From NCBI RefSeq assembly GCF_007990225.1, contig NZ_BJWF01000002.1:124001-188000 (forward strand): a DNA stretch of 64,000 nucleotides, in the 5' to 3' direction. Below the pieces are notes generated by a model. It was not told the origin of the DNA. It did no database searches and worked only from the letters and a program-made list of their open reading frames with translations. This stretch comes from Enterococcus villorum (GTDB taxonomy: Bacteria > Bacillota > Bacilli > Lactobacillales > Enterococcaceae). The position numbers and the translations under genes were made by a program. Below are positions 28,192 to 39,176 of the stretch, piece by piece. Each line of letters starts with the position of its first letter. The first letter of the stretch is position 1.

Positions 28192-29544
28192 ATGGAAAAA
28201 TTAGAAGGGTTTTTAAGTAGTAAGTTATTGCCATTATCACAAAAATTGCAACAAAATAAAGTATTAGCTGCATTAATGGAAGGATTTATTCGAACAAGTC
28301 CAATCACTCTTGGGATTGCTTTGATTACAATTGTAGGGAACTTTCCTATTCCTGGTTGGACCGATTATTTAACTTCAATTCATGTATATGAACATGTGGA
28401 AGCCATTACCAATGGTGCAACTGGTGTTTTTTCACTTTATGTAGTGTATAGTTTAGCTTTTTCATACGCCAAACAACTTGGCACAAATGAACGAAATGCA
28501 GCAATTATTTCTTTAGCTAGTTTTATCATGTTAATGCCACAAACAGTAGCAACGTTAGTCATGCAAGATGGGAAAGCAGTTGATTCATCAATTGCGGCTT
28601 TACGCTTAGACTTCTTAGGCGGTCAAGGATTATTTATTGGAATGATCGTCGCATTAGTTGTTACTCATTTTTATGCTTTTCTAGCAAAACAAAACATTGT
28701 CCTTAAATTACCGGAGAGTGTGCCACCAATGGTTACGCAATCCTTAGCACCAGTATTTGTAGTAACAATTATTTTTGTTTGTGTCTTTATCGTACGTGTA
28801 TTGTTTGGACTTACAGGCTCTGGTTCTATTTTCCAATTCTTTATTGATGTGATTAATGCACCTCTTAATTCACTTGTTGCTAGTCCATTATCTATCATTA
28901 TCATCATGGAATTACTAGCAATACTTTGGTTCTTCGGTATTCATAATGCCGTGTTGCAAGGACCTCTTGGCGCAATCAGTATGACGATGATCGTATCAAA
29001 TATTGGTGCTTACCAACAAGGTCAAGAATTACCATATTTGATTCCTTCGGTTATTTATATGGGAATGTATGCCGCTGGCTTCATGGGATTCGTTACTTTC
29101 ACAATGATCCGTAGTAAATCTGCTAAGATGAAACAATTAGGTAAACTATCATTTATTCCATCAATCTTTAACATTACTGAGCCAGTTATGTTTGGAATGC
29201 CAATTATCTTGAATCCTTTATTCTTTATCCCGCAAGTATTTGCACAATTAATTGCTGGATTTGTGACGTGGGGATTAGCAACAACGATTTTACCAATTTC
29301 TCTAAATCCTACGATGAGTTTATTGCCTTGGACAACACCAACATTTATTAAAATGCCATTTTCTGGTGGATTGAATTACACAATCTTAATGGTTATCTGT
29401 ATGGGAATTGGGATCCTTATGTGGTATCCATTTATTAAAATCGCAGATAAGAAAGAATACGAATTGGAATTAGCAGCAGAAGCGAAAATAAAAAAAGAAA
29501 AAGAATCAATGGACGGAGTCATTACAGAAGAAATTCAAGCGTAA
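28192..29544 (+). CDS. PTS cellobiose/beta-glucoside EIIC (CelB/LicC-like)
   Basis: 450 residues, with about ten hydrophobic helices and the EIIC family segments PESVPPMVTQSLAP, FFGIHNAVLQGP and NITEPVMFGMPIILNP, the last forming the conserved E/P sugar-binding loop. It imports a beta-linked disaccharide or chitobiose-like sugar with phosphorylation. No EIIA or EIIB gene is in this operon, so partners must be encoded elsewhere. It lies 18 bases after the GH3 stop; ribosome site TGGAGGGG. Confidence 0.93.
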   Translation: MEKLEGFLSSKLLPLSQKLQQNKVLAALMEGFIRTSPITLGIALITIVGNFPIPGWTDYLTSIHVYEHVEAITNGATGVFSLYVVYSLAFSYAKQLGTNERNAAIISLASFIMLMPQTVATLVMQDGKAVDSSIAALRLDFLGGQGLFIGMIVALVVTHFYAFLAKQNIVLKLPESVPPMVTQSLAPVFVVTIIFVCVFIVRVLFGLTGSGSIFQFFIDVINAPLNSLVASPLSIIIIMELLAILWFFGIHNAVLQGPLGAISMTMIVSNIGAYQQGQELPYLIPSVIYMGMYAAGFMGFVTFTMIRSKSAKMKQLGKLSFIPSIFNITEPVMFGMPIILNPLFFIPQVFAQLIAGFVTWGLATTILPISLNPTMSLLPWTTPTFIKMPFSGGLNYTILMVICMGIGILMWYPFIKIADKKEYELELAAEAKIKKEKESMDGVITEEIQA

Positions 29545-29557
29545 TGGAGGAAAGAAA

Positions 29558-31802
<2,245 letters not shown>

Positions 31803-32209
31803 TGACTGAGCAAAAGATAACTTTTTCTTGTAAGAGGAAATAGATACTATATTCCATTCACAGGAAATATGTTTGAAGACAAGCAAAAATATTACTTTAG
31901 GATTTAAATGATTTTTGTCAAATGGGTTAAAGTAAAAAAGGATCCCACGGGAGATCCTTTTTTTGCAAATAATTTTTAGAAGCGATTTCTGATAGAAGGA
32001 AATTTATTTATATATGAGAAGGCACTTAACTAATACGCAATGATTTTTATAAAACAATCAGAATGACCTTATCAATTAATCAAGAATATTCGTGATTTTA
32101 GTCGTGAGAGATTTTACTATAGTGGGTACAACAGTAAATGAAAAAAACAATGCCTTTTCGATTTATACAATGACTGACGGAATTGAAACAACCCAAGGAG
32201 GGGAAAGAA
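31803..32209. other. Intergenic region after the beta-glucoside operon
   Basis: 407 bases. It holds the terminator at 31935-31964 and otherwise only very short frames without ribosome sites. A promoter for the next gene must lie here, but I cannot pick one with confidence. Confidence 0.5.
31935..31964 (+). terminator. Terminator of beta-glucoside operon
   Basis: AAAAAGGATC and GATCCTTTTTTT form a 10-bp stem around the loop CCACGGGA, ending in a T run. Confidence 0.88.
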
Positions 32210-33949
32210 ATGAAGGCTTATCTTGTCCATGAAAGTTATAAAGCGTCCAATCGTTTAATAGCTGAAAAACCAAAAGAAATAGAACAATTAACTCTATATA
32301 AAAACAGTAACAATGCTTGTCAATTGCTCTTACATGATGGGATGAAAAATCATTTTGTTTTGACACAAGAATTTTCTATACCAGATGCCATCGAGGTACC
32401 GATTTATCGTGTCGCTATTCGGTCTGACTTGCCGGTAAAAGCACAATTTATTGATTACTATTTGGGCAATCAAGACATTTTATATGCAGATAAATTACTA
32501 GAACAAACAAGTAAAACTTATTCAGGAGATCGCTATGCGCCGATTTATCTTGAATTTCCTTTAGATTCTGAAATAAAAGCAGGGACTTACTCTTTAGAAA
32601 TCACTCTTTATCGTTCGCATCTTACAGCAAGTGATGAAGTTGTATTGACAAAAAAATTAAAAATGGAAGTGTCTAATTATTGTTTTCCAGAAAATGTGAC
32701 ACAAGAGTTTAACTTGGATATTTGGCAGCAACCTTCTAATTTGGCTCGTAGCTTTCAAGTACCTTTATGGAGTGATGCCCATTTTGATTTGATTCAGGAG
32801 ATGGCAGAAAGCTTAGCTAAAATTGGACAAAAGGCGGTGACCGTGATTGCTGGAGAAATCCCTTGGAAAGGCTGGTTCAATTATATCGTTAAAGATTATC
32901 CAGCGAACTTATATGAATATTCAATGATTAAAGTAAGAAAAGATCAAAATGGGGAATTGGTTTGTGATTTCTCTATTTTAGATCGATATTTAAAGTGTAT
33001 GTCCAAAGCAGGTATTGACCAAGAAATTGATGTTTTTGGGTTATTGGGTGTTTGGCAACCACCATTTTTCCCATTGATCAAAAAATTGGACTATCCAGAG
33101 AAAATCGTGGTTCGTTATTTTGATGAAGCTTGTCAAAAGATGTCATTTATCGAAAGCAAAACCGAATTAAAAACATATTTCAAATTATTATTTGAACATT
33201 TCAAAGAAATTGGCGTATGGGATAAAGTAAGGATTCTTTCTGATGAACCAAAGATTCATGAAGTGACAACCTTTAAAGCTTCGTTATCTGAACTAAAATC
33301 AGTTGATAAAAATGTACAAATTAAAGTAGCTTTTGATAAAGAAAATGTATTAGAACAATTATTGCCGGATATTGATTATCCTGTGACTTCCTTTTACTGT
33401 ACCTGCAACAATTATCAGCAGTTATCACAAAGTCATTCTGGAAAAACGCAATATTATATTTGTAATTATCCTAATCGACCAAATACATTTTTGCATAGTC
33501 CATTATTAGAAACTAGGATTCAAGGCGTTCTAGCTCATTGTTTCAAAACAAATGGCATGCTTCGCTGGGCATATAATTGCTGGCCTGAAAATGTACGAGA
33601 AGATATTCGCTATAATACAAGTTCTTTACCAATCGGTGATACCTGTCTGATTTATCCAAGCTATTCTGGTCATCTATTGCTATCTTTACGGTATAAACAG
33701 TTGCAACGAGGAATAGAAGATTTTTATTTGATTAAACAGGCGGAAAAGTATAATGAAGCCAAAACACAACAATTGATTCATGACTTTTTAGGTAGTGATG
33801 AGCCAAGAGAATGGATGAGTGATAGCCATACAAGTAATCCATTATTATTTAATCAAGAAAACATCTTTTACGAAGAATTTAGAACACAACTGGTTGATTT
33901 GCTTCTTTCAAAGATAGATGCCAAAACCAAAGAAAAAGCGAGTATCTAA
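32210..33949 (+). CDS. DUF4091 / GH123-like glycoside hydrolase
   Basis: 579 residues with no signal peptide. An N-terminal beta-sandwich (to about 165) is followed by a barrel. Asp345-Glu346 in RILSDEPKIHE match the paired acidic residues used by GH123 beta-N-acetylgalactosaminidases for substrate-assisted catalysis. The C-terminal segment LLSLRYKQLQRGIEDFYLIKQAE is the DUF4091 hallmark. The start is ATG at 32210, with AAGGAGG 10 bases upstream. It is a single gene between two hairpins. Family membership is fairly clear; GalNAc specificity is a guess from the family, as DUF4091 proteins are mostly uncharacterised. Confidence 0.82.
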   Translation: MKAYLVHESYKASNRLIAEKPKEIEQLTLYKNSNNACQLLLHDGMKNHFVLTQEFSIPDAIEVPIYRVAIRSDLPVKAQFIDYYLGNQDILYADKLLEQTSKTYSGDRYAPIYLEFPLDSEIKAGTYSLEITLYRSHLTASDEVVLTKKLKMEVSNYCFPENVTQEFNLDIWQQPSNLARSFQVPLWSDAHFDLIQEMAESLAKIGQKAVTVIAGEIPWKGWFNYIVKDYPANLYEYSMIKVRKDQNGELVCDFSILDRYLKCMSKAGIDQEIDVFGLLGVWQPPFFPLIKKLDYPEKIVVRYFDEACQKMSFIESKTELKTYFKLLFEHFKEIGVWDKVRILSDEPKIHEVTTFKASLSELKSVDKNVQIKVAFDKENVLEQLLPDIDYPVTSFYCTCNNYQQLSQSHSGKTQYYICNYPNRPNTFLHSPLLETRIQGVLAHCFKTNGMLRWAYNCWPENVREDIRYNTSSLPIGDTCLIYPSYSGHLLLSLRYKQLQRGIEDFYLIKQAEKYNEAKTQQLIHDFLGSDEPREWMSDSHTSNPLLFNQENIFYEEFRTQLVDLLLSKIDAKTKEKASI

Positions 33950-34342
33950 AGCTAAACAACAAAGAAAGTGTTAGGAGTAAATTCCAAGAATAAACCACGA
34001 CGAGTAATTGTGGGTAAAACAAGCGGAAGAAGACGGAAAAATCCAATATTTTCACGTCTCTTCGGCTTGTTTTGATTGAGGAAATAGGGGATTATTTATT
34101 GTTTTTTCCATGTTCGACCTTCTTTTGTTTATTTGCTTAAACAAATAGTAAGAATGACGGAATATCACCAATATAGATAAGAGATGAAGCTAAAGGTAGA
34201 CCGGAAGAAAAGGAAAAATAACAAATTATTCTTTTTGAACAAACAACAATTGAGTGATTTTCTAAATTTTTATGAAGCCCTTTATTATTAACAGACAACT
34301 TTACAAAAATATGCTATTTTTAAAATGATAAGGGGGAGAAAA
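33950..34342. other. Intergenic region after the DUF4091 gene
   Basis: 393 AT-rich bases with the terminator at 34016-34073 and, further on, a short weak hairpin near 34130 (TATTTG / CAAATA). No gene is seen. Confidence 0.5.
34016..34073 (+). terminator. Terminator after DUF4091 gene
   Basis: AAAACAAGCGGAAGAAGACG pairs with CGTCTCTTCGGCTTGTTTT (two imperfections) around an 18-20 base loop, ending TTTT. Confidence 0.75.
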
Positions 34343-35014
34343 ATGAATGTTTTAGTTGTTTTAAAGGACAAAGTGATGGATCGTTCGACATTTCTTTATG
34401 TTCAATTAAATGAGGGGAAAACTTTACTGCATTTTTCGCCAGAGTTTCATTTAGAAGGACAAACCTTGGGGGAAATTTATCAAAGAGAAGGTTTGGCTAA
34501 GCTTTTACTTTTTTTCAATAAAGAATTAGAATTACCGGTAAAAGAATACCTAGAACTTTCCTTAACAAGCTGGGATAAAGTCATGACAGAACTATTTCCT
34601 AATGGATTAAAAATTAAAGAGAATGAACAATTACTTCATCTGTCTACCAAAGATTTACAGGAACAGATGCGTTACAAAATAGATGAGAAAAATTCTTTTT
34701 CGATTTTTCAAAGACAACAAAGGATTCTGAAAAGTTTTTTAAATGAAATTGGGAAAAAGCGCCATCTATTCAAAATTGCACAATTATTGAAAAGGCATCC
34801 AAATTTGTTGCATACCTCTATACAATTCACACAGCTTTTATCGTTGATACGGCGATTTATTCGATTGAAGGAAAGATCATCAAAAAAACTAATTCTGCCG
34901 TTAGATGATACGTTCCGAGTCGTAAAAAGAGAACATGAGAAGAAAGTCATTGTCATTGATTTTACTAAAAATCGCAATGTACTCCATCAATTAACCATGG
35001 AAAAAGCAAATTAA
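34343..35014 (+). CDS. Soluble LCP (LytR-CpsA-Psr)-like protein, degenerate
   Basis: 223 residues. The pattern resembles the LCP fold: LGEIYQREGLAKLLLFFNKEL aligns with the conserved YxxGGxxxxxxxVexLL helix, and LPVKEYLELSLTSWDKVMTEL with the PVDYYVxVNFxGFxxLVDxL segment. A later stretch, LLHTSIQFTQLLSLIRRFIR, resembles the family's tail helix. Real LCP enzymes attach polymers to peptidoglycan from outside the membrane, but this protein has no N-terminal membrane helix, and I cannot find the catalytic Arg and Asp cluster. It may be a cytoplasmic derivative with another role. The start is ATG at 34343, after AGGGGGAG; an in-frame ATG at 34325 lies before that site. The assignment comes from reading the pattern only. 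Confidence 0.55.
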   Translation: MNVLVVLKDKVMDRSTFLYVQLNEGKTLLHFSPEFHLEGQTLGEIYQREGLAKLLLFFNKELELPVKEYLELSLTSWDKVMTELFPNGLKIKENEQLLHLSTKDLQEQMRYKIDEKNSFSIFQRQQRILKSFLNEIGKKRHLFKIAQLLKRHPNLLHTSIQFTQLLSLIRRFIRLKERSSKKLILPLDDTFRVVKREHEKKVIVIDFTKNRNVLHQLTMEKAN

Positions 35015-35073
35015 AGCTTTTTCTTTTTGTCTTTTTTTGACATAATAGACCTAATAATAGGAGGAGTTTTATT

Positions 35074-35514
35074 ATGACACAAATTTGGCTACAGCGCCTA
35101 ATAGAAGGTAGAAGAAAATATAAGCAATTGATGCGAGGAAGATATGCAAAATTTGATGCTCTTAATCGCACATTGCTTATTCTAGCCTTGTTTTTTATTT
35201 TGTTTCGTTTTTGGTTACCATTTTCAATGGGGTATATTCTAGCAATGGTTTTCTTTGTATTGCTGTCTTATCGTTATCTTTCAAAAAAAATATATCCCAG
35301 ATTGAATGAAAATCAAACATTTCTCCATAAAACTGATCATTGGAAAAAAACTTTGTTTCGTTTAATAAACAAGAAACGAGCGAATGAAAAGGTGATGCGT
35401 TATACTTTCTTTTCGTGTCCAACATGCCAACAAAATCAACGAGCGCCTCAAGGAAAGGGAAAAATTCGAGTGACTTGTAAAAAATGTGGGACACAATTTG
35501 AAACGAAAGTTTAG
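35074..35514 (+). CDS. Membrane protein with C-terminal zinc ribbon, unknown function
   Basis: 146 residues. A basic N-terminus is followed by two membrane helices (about 32-47 and 51-66, LALFFILFRFWLPF and YILAMVFFVLLSYRYL). A cytoplasmic tail ends in a zinc ribbon (CPTCQQNQRAPQGKGKIRVT, then CKKCG). It has a strong ribosome site AGGAGGAG and is followed 9 bases later by a phosphoglycerate-mutase-like gene, so the two are probably co-transcribed. I do not know the function. Confidence 0.8.
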   Translation: MTQIWLQRLIEGRRKYKQLMRGRYAKFDALNRTLLILALFFILFRFWLPFSMGYILAMVFFVLLSYRYLSKKIYPRLNENQTFLHKTDHWKKTLFRLINKKRANEKVMRYTFFSCPTCQQNQRAPQGKGKIRVTCKKCGTQFETKV

Positions 35515-35523
35515 GTGAGAAAA

Positions 35524-36192
35524 ATGAAATTAGTTTTACTCCGTCATGGCGAAAGTGAGGCAAACTTTGAAAATTATTGGACAGGTTGGTTGGATGTGGC
35601 ATTAACAGAAAGAGGAATGATTCAAGCTATTGACGCAGGAAAGAAAATGAGAGAAAGAGCATTATTTTTTGATAAAGTTTATACATCCGTGTTAAAAAGA
35701 GCCATTAAAACCTCCCAACTTGCATTAGAAGAAATGGGGCAGTTGTATTTGCCAATTGAAAAAACTTGGCGGCTAAACGAACGTCATTATGGGGCACTGG
35801 TTGGGAAAAATAAAGAAGAGATGAAAAAAGAATATGGGAAAGATCAAGTAAAGAAATGGCGCAGAGGATACAAAGAAGTTCCTCCCTTGGCATTAGAAAA
35901 TCATTTTGACCGTCGTTACGATTTTTTAGATCCACGCTTAATTTCTCATGGTGAAAGTTTGGAAATGACCGTTAAGCGGATTATGCCATTATGGGAAGAT
36001 CAGCTTGCTCCTCGTTTAATGGATGAGCAAAATTTATTGGTAGTAGGACATGGAAATAGTTTACGTGCCTTAACGAAGTATTTAGAAAATGTGCCAGAAA
36101 ATAAAATGGATACCATTGATATTCCTAATGCTCAGCCAATTGAATATACATTAAATACGAATTTAGAAATTTTTGATAAAATATTGCTCTAA
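35524..36192 (+). CDS. 2,3-bisphosphoglycerate-dependent phosphoglycerate mutase-like
   Basis: 222 residues. LVLLRHGESEAN (phospho-His about 8), YWTGWLDVALTERG, catalytic Glu in RLNERHYGALVG, and the second His in LLVVGHGNSLRAL are all present, as is the long dPGM insert WRRGYKEVPP. It would interconvert 2- and 3-phosphoglycerate. The ATG at 35524 is used (AGGTGAG just upstream); the GTG at 35515 lies in that ribosome site. Its place next to a zinc-ribbon membrane protein, rather than in a glycolytic operon, suggests a secondary paralogue of gpmA. Confidence 0.85.
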   Translation: MKLVLLRHGESEANFENYWTGWLDVALTERGMIQAIDAGKKMRERALFFDKVYTSVLKRAIKTSQLALEEMGQLYLPIEKTWRLNERHYGALVGKNKEEMKKEYGKDQVKKWRRGYKEVPPLALENHFDRRYDFLDPRLISHGESLEMTVKRIMPLWEDQLAPRLMDEQNLLVVGHGNSLRALTKYLENVPENKMDTIDIPNAQPIEYTLNTNLEIFDKILL

Positions 36193-36255
36193 AAAAGAAA
36201 AAATCCGAATAAAAGTAATGAATCGTGAATATTTTTAGCTGAAGGAACGAAGTAA

Positions 36256-36876
36256 ATGAATAAAAAAAATTATATTTGGGATTTTGACGGAACATTGTTT
36301 GATACTTATCCAGCGATGGTTAATGGTGCAATTAAGGCAATGAAAGAACTAGGCATTAATGTACAAAAAGAAGAGATTTATCCTATCATGAAAAAGCATT
36401 CTACTCGTCAGCTTGTAAAAGATTATCAACTAAATGAAACAGAGTTTACCCCTTTGTTTCACTATTATGAATCGCAAAGTCCCAAATTATCTCAGCCATT
36501 TGAAGGGACAAAAGAAGTATTAAAAACGTTAAAAAAACAGGGAGCATCGCACTTTATCCTCACACATCGCTTGACAGAATCTACATGGGAATTACTGGAT
36601 AAGTTCCAATTGTCGGAGTACATCAATGAAGTAGTAGGAATTGATCGGAATTTTCCGCGTAAACCAGCGCCTGACTCATTAAATGATTTAATCAAAAGAC
36701 ATCAGCTAAGAAAATCTGAGACAATTATGATTGGCGATCGACGTTTGGATATAGAAGCCGGCAAAAATGCTGGTGTCGCTACTTGTTTGTTTGATAACGA
36801 TCACGTTTTAGATGATATTTCTGCCGATTATATCGTTGACCAGCTAATTAAAATCCTTGATATGACAGAAAAATAA
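36256..36876 (+). CDS. HAD-superfamily phosphatase (phosphoglycolate-phosphatase-like)
   Basis: 206 residues. Motif I is IWDFDGTLFDTYP with nucleophile Asp9 and acid/base Asp11 within DFDGT; motif II FILTH; motif III/IV Lys in RKPAPD and MIGDRRLDIEAGKNAG. The helical cap lies between motifs I and II (subfamily IA). The substrate is unknown. It is preceded by GAAGGAA and 63 bases after the mutase gene; it may be co-transcribed with it. Confidence 0.9.
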   Translation: MNKKNYIWDFDGTLFDTYPAMVNGAIKAMKELGINVQKEEIYPIMKKHSTRQLVKDYQLNETEFTPLFHYYESQSPKLSQPFEGTKEVLKTLKKQGASHFILTHRLTESTWELLDKFQLSEYINEVVGIDRNFPRKPAPDSLNDLIKRHQLRKSETIMIGDRRLDIEAGKNAGVATCLFDNDHVLDDISADYIVDQLIKILDMTEK

Positions 36877-36934
36877 CAAATTAGTATCCCCTTTCAAAGT
36901 TGGATGTGTTATAATTTTATTAAGGAGTGATTAG

Positions 36935-37330
36935 ATGGAAATCAAAAGACAAAAAGAAGTAGTAGAGGCATTTCACTACGATTTAAGAATGCCTGATCAA
37001 GAAGTCGAGACAGATTTAAAAGTAGGGTTTTCGCCATTGAAAGAAACGATTGAAAATTATCCTAAAGAACACAGTATTGTAGGAGCACGACTAGAATTTC
37101 GTTTAGTATTTGATACATATGTTTTATCCGGAAGTGTTAGCCAAATCAATCATATTCTTAACCGGAAAATTGAAGGACAAAACGATGTAACACAAGAAGA
37201 AGTGGACGAATTAGTTGCTCCGTTATTTGATATCGTCAAACGTATGGCGTATGAAGTAACAGAGATTGCTTTGGATCAACCAGGTGTGAAATTGAATTTT
37301 CAATCAGAAAAAGCAGAAAATGAAGCATAA
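36935..37330 (+). CDS. DUF1149 family protein
   Basis: 131 residues. It matches the DUF1149 family of lactobacilli and enterococci (SecB-like fold): MEIKRQKEVVEAFHYDLR at the start and IVGARLEFRLVFDTYVLSG in the middle. It has no membrane segment. The function is unknown. An extended -10 (TGTTATAAT, 36907-36915) and AAGGAG before the ATG indicate its own promoter; a strong terminator follows at once. Confidence 0.88.
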   Translation: MEIKRQKEVVEAFHYDLRMPDQEVETDLKVGFSPLKETIENYPKEHSIVGARLEFRLVFDTYVLSGSVSQINHILNRKIEGQNDVTQEEVDELVAPLFDIVKRMAYEVTEIALDQPGVKLNFQSEKAENEA

Positions 37331-37373
37331 AAACAATTGGTGATAGTTTATAGCTATCACCAATTGTTTTTTT
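37331..37373 (+). terminator. Terminator after DUF1149 gene
   Basis: AAACAATTGGTGATAG and CTATCACCAATTGTTT form a perfect 16-bp stem with a 7-base loop, then TTTT. Confidence 0.95.
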
Positions 37374-37458
37374 CTATTACTAATTGTAAGCAAAACGAAT
37401 GTATTTTCTCCCTAAATAGTCTAAAATGAGTGAGTCACTGAAAAAAATACTTTTTCAG

Positions 37459-37482
37459 GAAAATGATTGAAGAATCATTTTC
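37459..37482 (+). other. Hairpin in the leader of tcyP
   Basis: GAAAATGATT and AATCATTTTC form a perfect 10-bp stem with the loop GAAG, about 57 bases before the tcyP start. No T run follows, so it is not a simple terminator. It could affect mRNA stability or translation. I find no T-box or riboswitch sequence here. Confidence 0.4.
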
Positions 37483-37538
37483 GGGAACCTTTACTTCCTT
37501 AGATGGACTTGTCATTAAAAAATTAGAGGAGGAAAAAA

Positions 37539-38930
37539 ATGACAACACTCATCACAGTTTTAGTGGTTCTAGTTTTTGCGGCATTATTATATGTGTTTTA
37601 CCGTATGCAAAAGCGCCATGCAAAATTTTCAACACGTGTTTATACAGCATTAGCTATCGGAATCGTTTTCGGTGGGTTATTGCAACTAATTTTTGGCGTC
37701 AATAATGAAGTGATTAGCCAGTCCATGGAATGGATCAATATCGTAGGAGAAGGGTATGTTGGTTTCTTACAAATGCTGATTATGCCACTCGTCTTTGTTT
37801 CGATCGTTGGTGCTTTTACAAAAATGAAAGTTTCTGAAAAGCTAGGTAAAATCAGTGCGACGGTTTTAACTTCTTTACTTGCGACAACAGCGATTGCAGC
37901 ATTGATTGGTATTGGTACAACCATATTATTTGGCCTTCAAGGAGCGAAATTCACAGAAGGAGCAGCTGAAACAGCTCGTATCTCAGAATTAGCAACAAGA
38001 CAAGAAACAATCGAAGGGATGACCATCCCACAACAAATCTTATCTTTTATCCCTAAAAATGTATTTGCTGATTTAGCGGGTTCACGTGCTACGAGTACGA
38101 TCGGGGTCGTGATTTTTGCTGCTTTTGTAGGAATTGCCTACTTAGGAATCAAAAGAAAAGCACCGAAAGAAGCAGAATTCTTTTCCAATTTGATTGATAG
38201 TTTATACAAGATAGTGATGCGAATTGTTACTTTAGTTTTACGTTTAACACCTTATGGAGTGTTTGCCTTAATGACGAACGTCATGGCTACTAGTGATTTT
38301 GTCGCCATCGTCAATTTAGGGAAATTTGTGCTTGCTTCTTATCTTGCATTGTTTGCTGTGTTAATTGTTCATTCACTGATCTTGATGTCTGTGAAAGTAA
38401 ATCCAATCGATTACTTTAAAAAGGCCTTTCCAGTATTGAGTTTTGCTTTCACTTCTCGATCAAGTGCTGGCGCATTGCCATTAAATATTGAAACACAGAC
38501 AAAAGCTCTAGGAGTAGATGAAGCAACAGCAAACTTTTCTGCAAGTTTTGGCTTATCGATTGGTCAAAACGGCTGTGCTGGTGTTTATCCTGCAATGTTA
38601 GCAACCATTGTGGCACCAGCAGCAGGTATTAATGTCTTTAGCCCTGGATTTATCCTCATGCTGATTGCCATTGTAACGATCAGTTCATTTGGTGTAGCCG
38701 GTGTGGGAGGAGGCGCAACGTTTGCTTCCTTGATCGTTTTAGGCGCAATGAATTTACCAGTCGCCATCGTTGGGTTAGTGATCTCAGTTGAGCCATTGAT
38801 TGATATGGCTCGTACGGCAACTAATGTTAGTGGTAGCATGGTAGCTGGTATCGTGACAAGTGCAAGAATTAAGGATTTGGATCGAGAAGCAATTAAAGAC
38901 GACTCAAAAGTAATTGATGTTAATGCATAG
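37539..38930 (+). CDS. tcyP: L-cystine:cation symporter TcyP
   Basis: 463 residues, the same length as B. subtilis TcyP. It belongs to the dicarboxylate/amino acid:cation symporter family, with about eight membrane helices and two re-entrant loops (FTSRSSAGALPLNIETQTKA; GVAGVGGGATFASLIVLG), and the closing DMARTATNVSGSMVAGIV motif for substrate and ion binding. It imports cystine for sulfur supply. Strong ribosome site AGAGGAGG. It is monocistronic between two terminators. Confidence 0.92.
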   Translation: MTTLITVLVVLVFAALLYVFYRMQKRHAKFSTRVYTALAIGIVFGGLLQLIFGVNNEVISQSMEWINIVGEGYVGFLQMLIMPLVFVSIVGAFTKMKVSEKLGKISATVLTSLLATTAIAALIGIGTTILFGLQGAKFTEGAAETARISELATRQETIEGMTIPQQILSFIPKNVFADLAGSRATSTIGVVIFAAFVGIAYLGIKRKAPKEAEFFSNLIDSLYKIVMRIVTLVLRLTPYGVFALMTNVMATSDFVAIVNLGKFVLASYLALFAVLIVHSLILMSVKVNPIDYFKKAFPVLSFAFTSRSSAGALPLNIETQTKALGVDEATANFSASFGLSIGQNGCAGVYPAMLATIVAPAAGINVFSPGFILMLIAIVTISSFGVAGVGGGATFASLIVLGAMNLPVAIVGLVISVEPLIDMARTATNVSGSMVAGIVTSARIKDLDREAIKDDSKVIDVNA

Positions 38931-38947
38931 TTATTTAACAATAAATA

Positions 38948-38986
38948 AAAAAAGACAGCCTTCATTTTTAATGAGGCTGTTTTTTC
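38948..38986 (+). terminator. Terminator after tcyP
   Basis: AAAAAAGACAGCCTTCATT pairs with AATGAGGCTGTTTTTTC (one bulge and one mismatch) around a TTT loop. Confidence 0.9.
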
Positions 38987-39176
38987 ATGCGAATAAATAA
39001 AAAGTATTTTTTATTCCGAAAAGTGAAAAAATAGTAACGACTAATCACTAAATTTATTCAATCAAATAATCTACTTTCCGACACGTAACGTGAGAAACAT
39101 AGATTTTCTAGTATCTGTATGCTAAACTAGTAAAGATTATGGCTTCTAATGAGGAGAAATATGGGAGGAATGAAAG

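Noticed and set aside
37463-37705. An 80-codon plus-strand frame overlapping the tcyP start
   Set aside because: It begins inside a hairpin, overlaps tcyP heavily in another frame and has no recognisable protein features.
38585-38965. Long minus-strand frame opposite tcyP
   Set aside because: Low-complexity reading of a membrane-protein gene on the wrong strand; no ribosome site or promoter.
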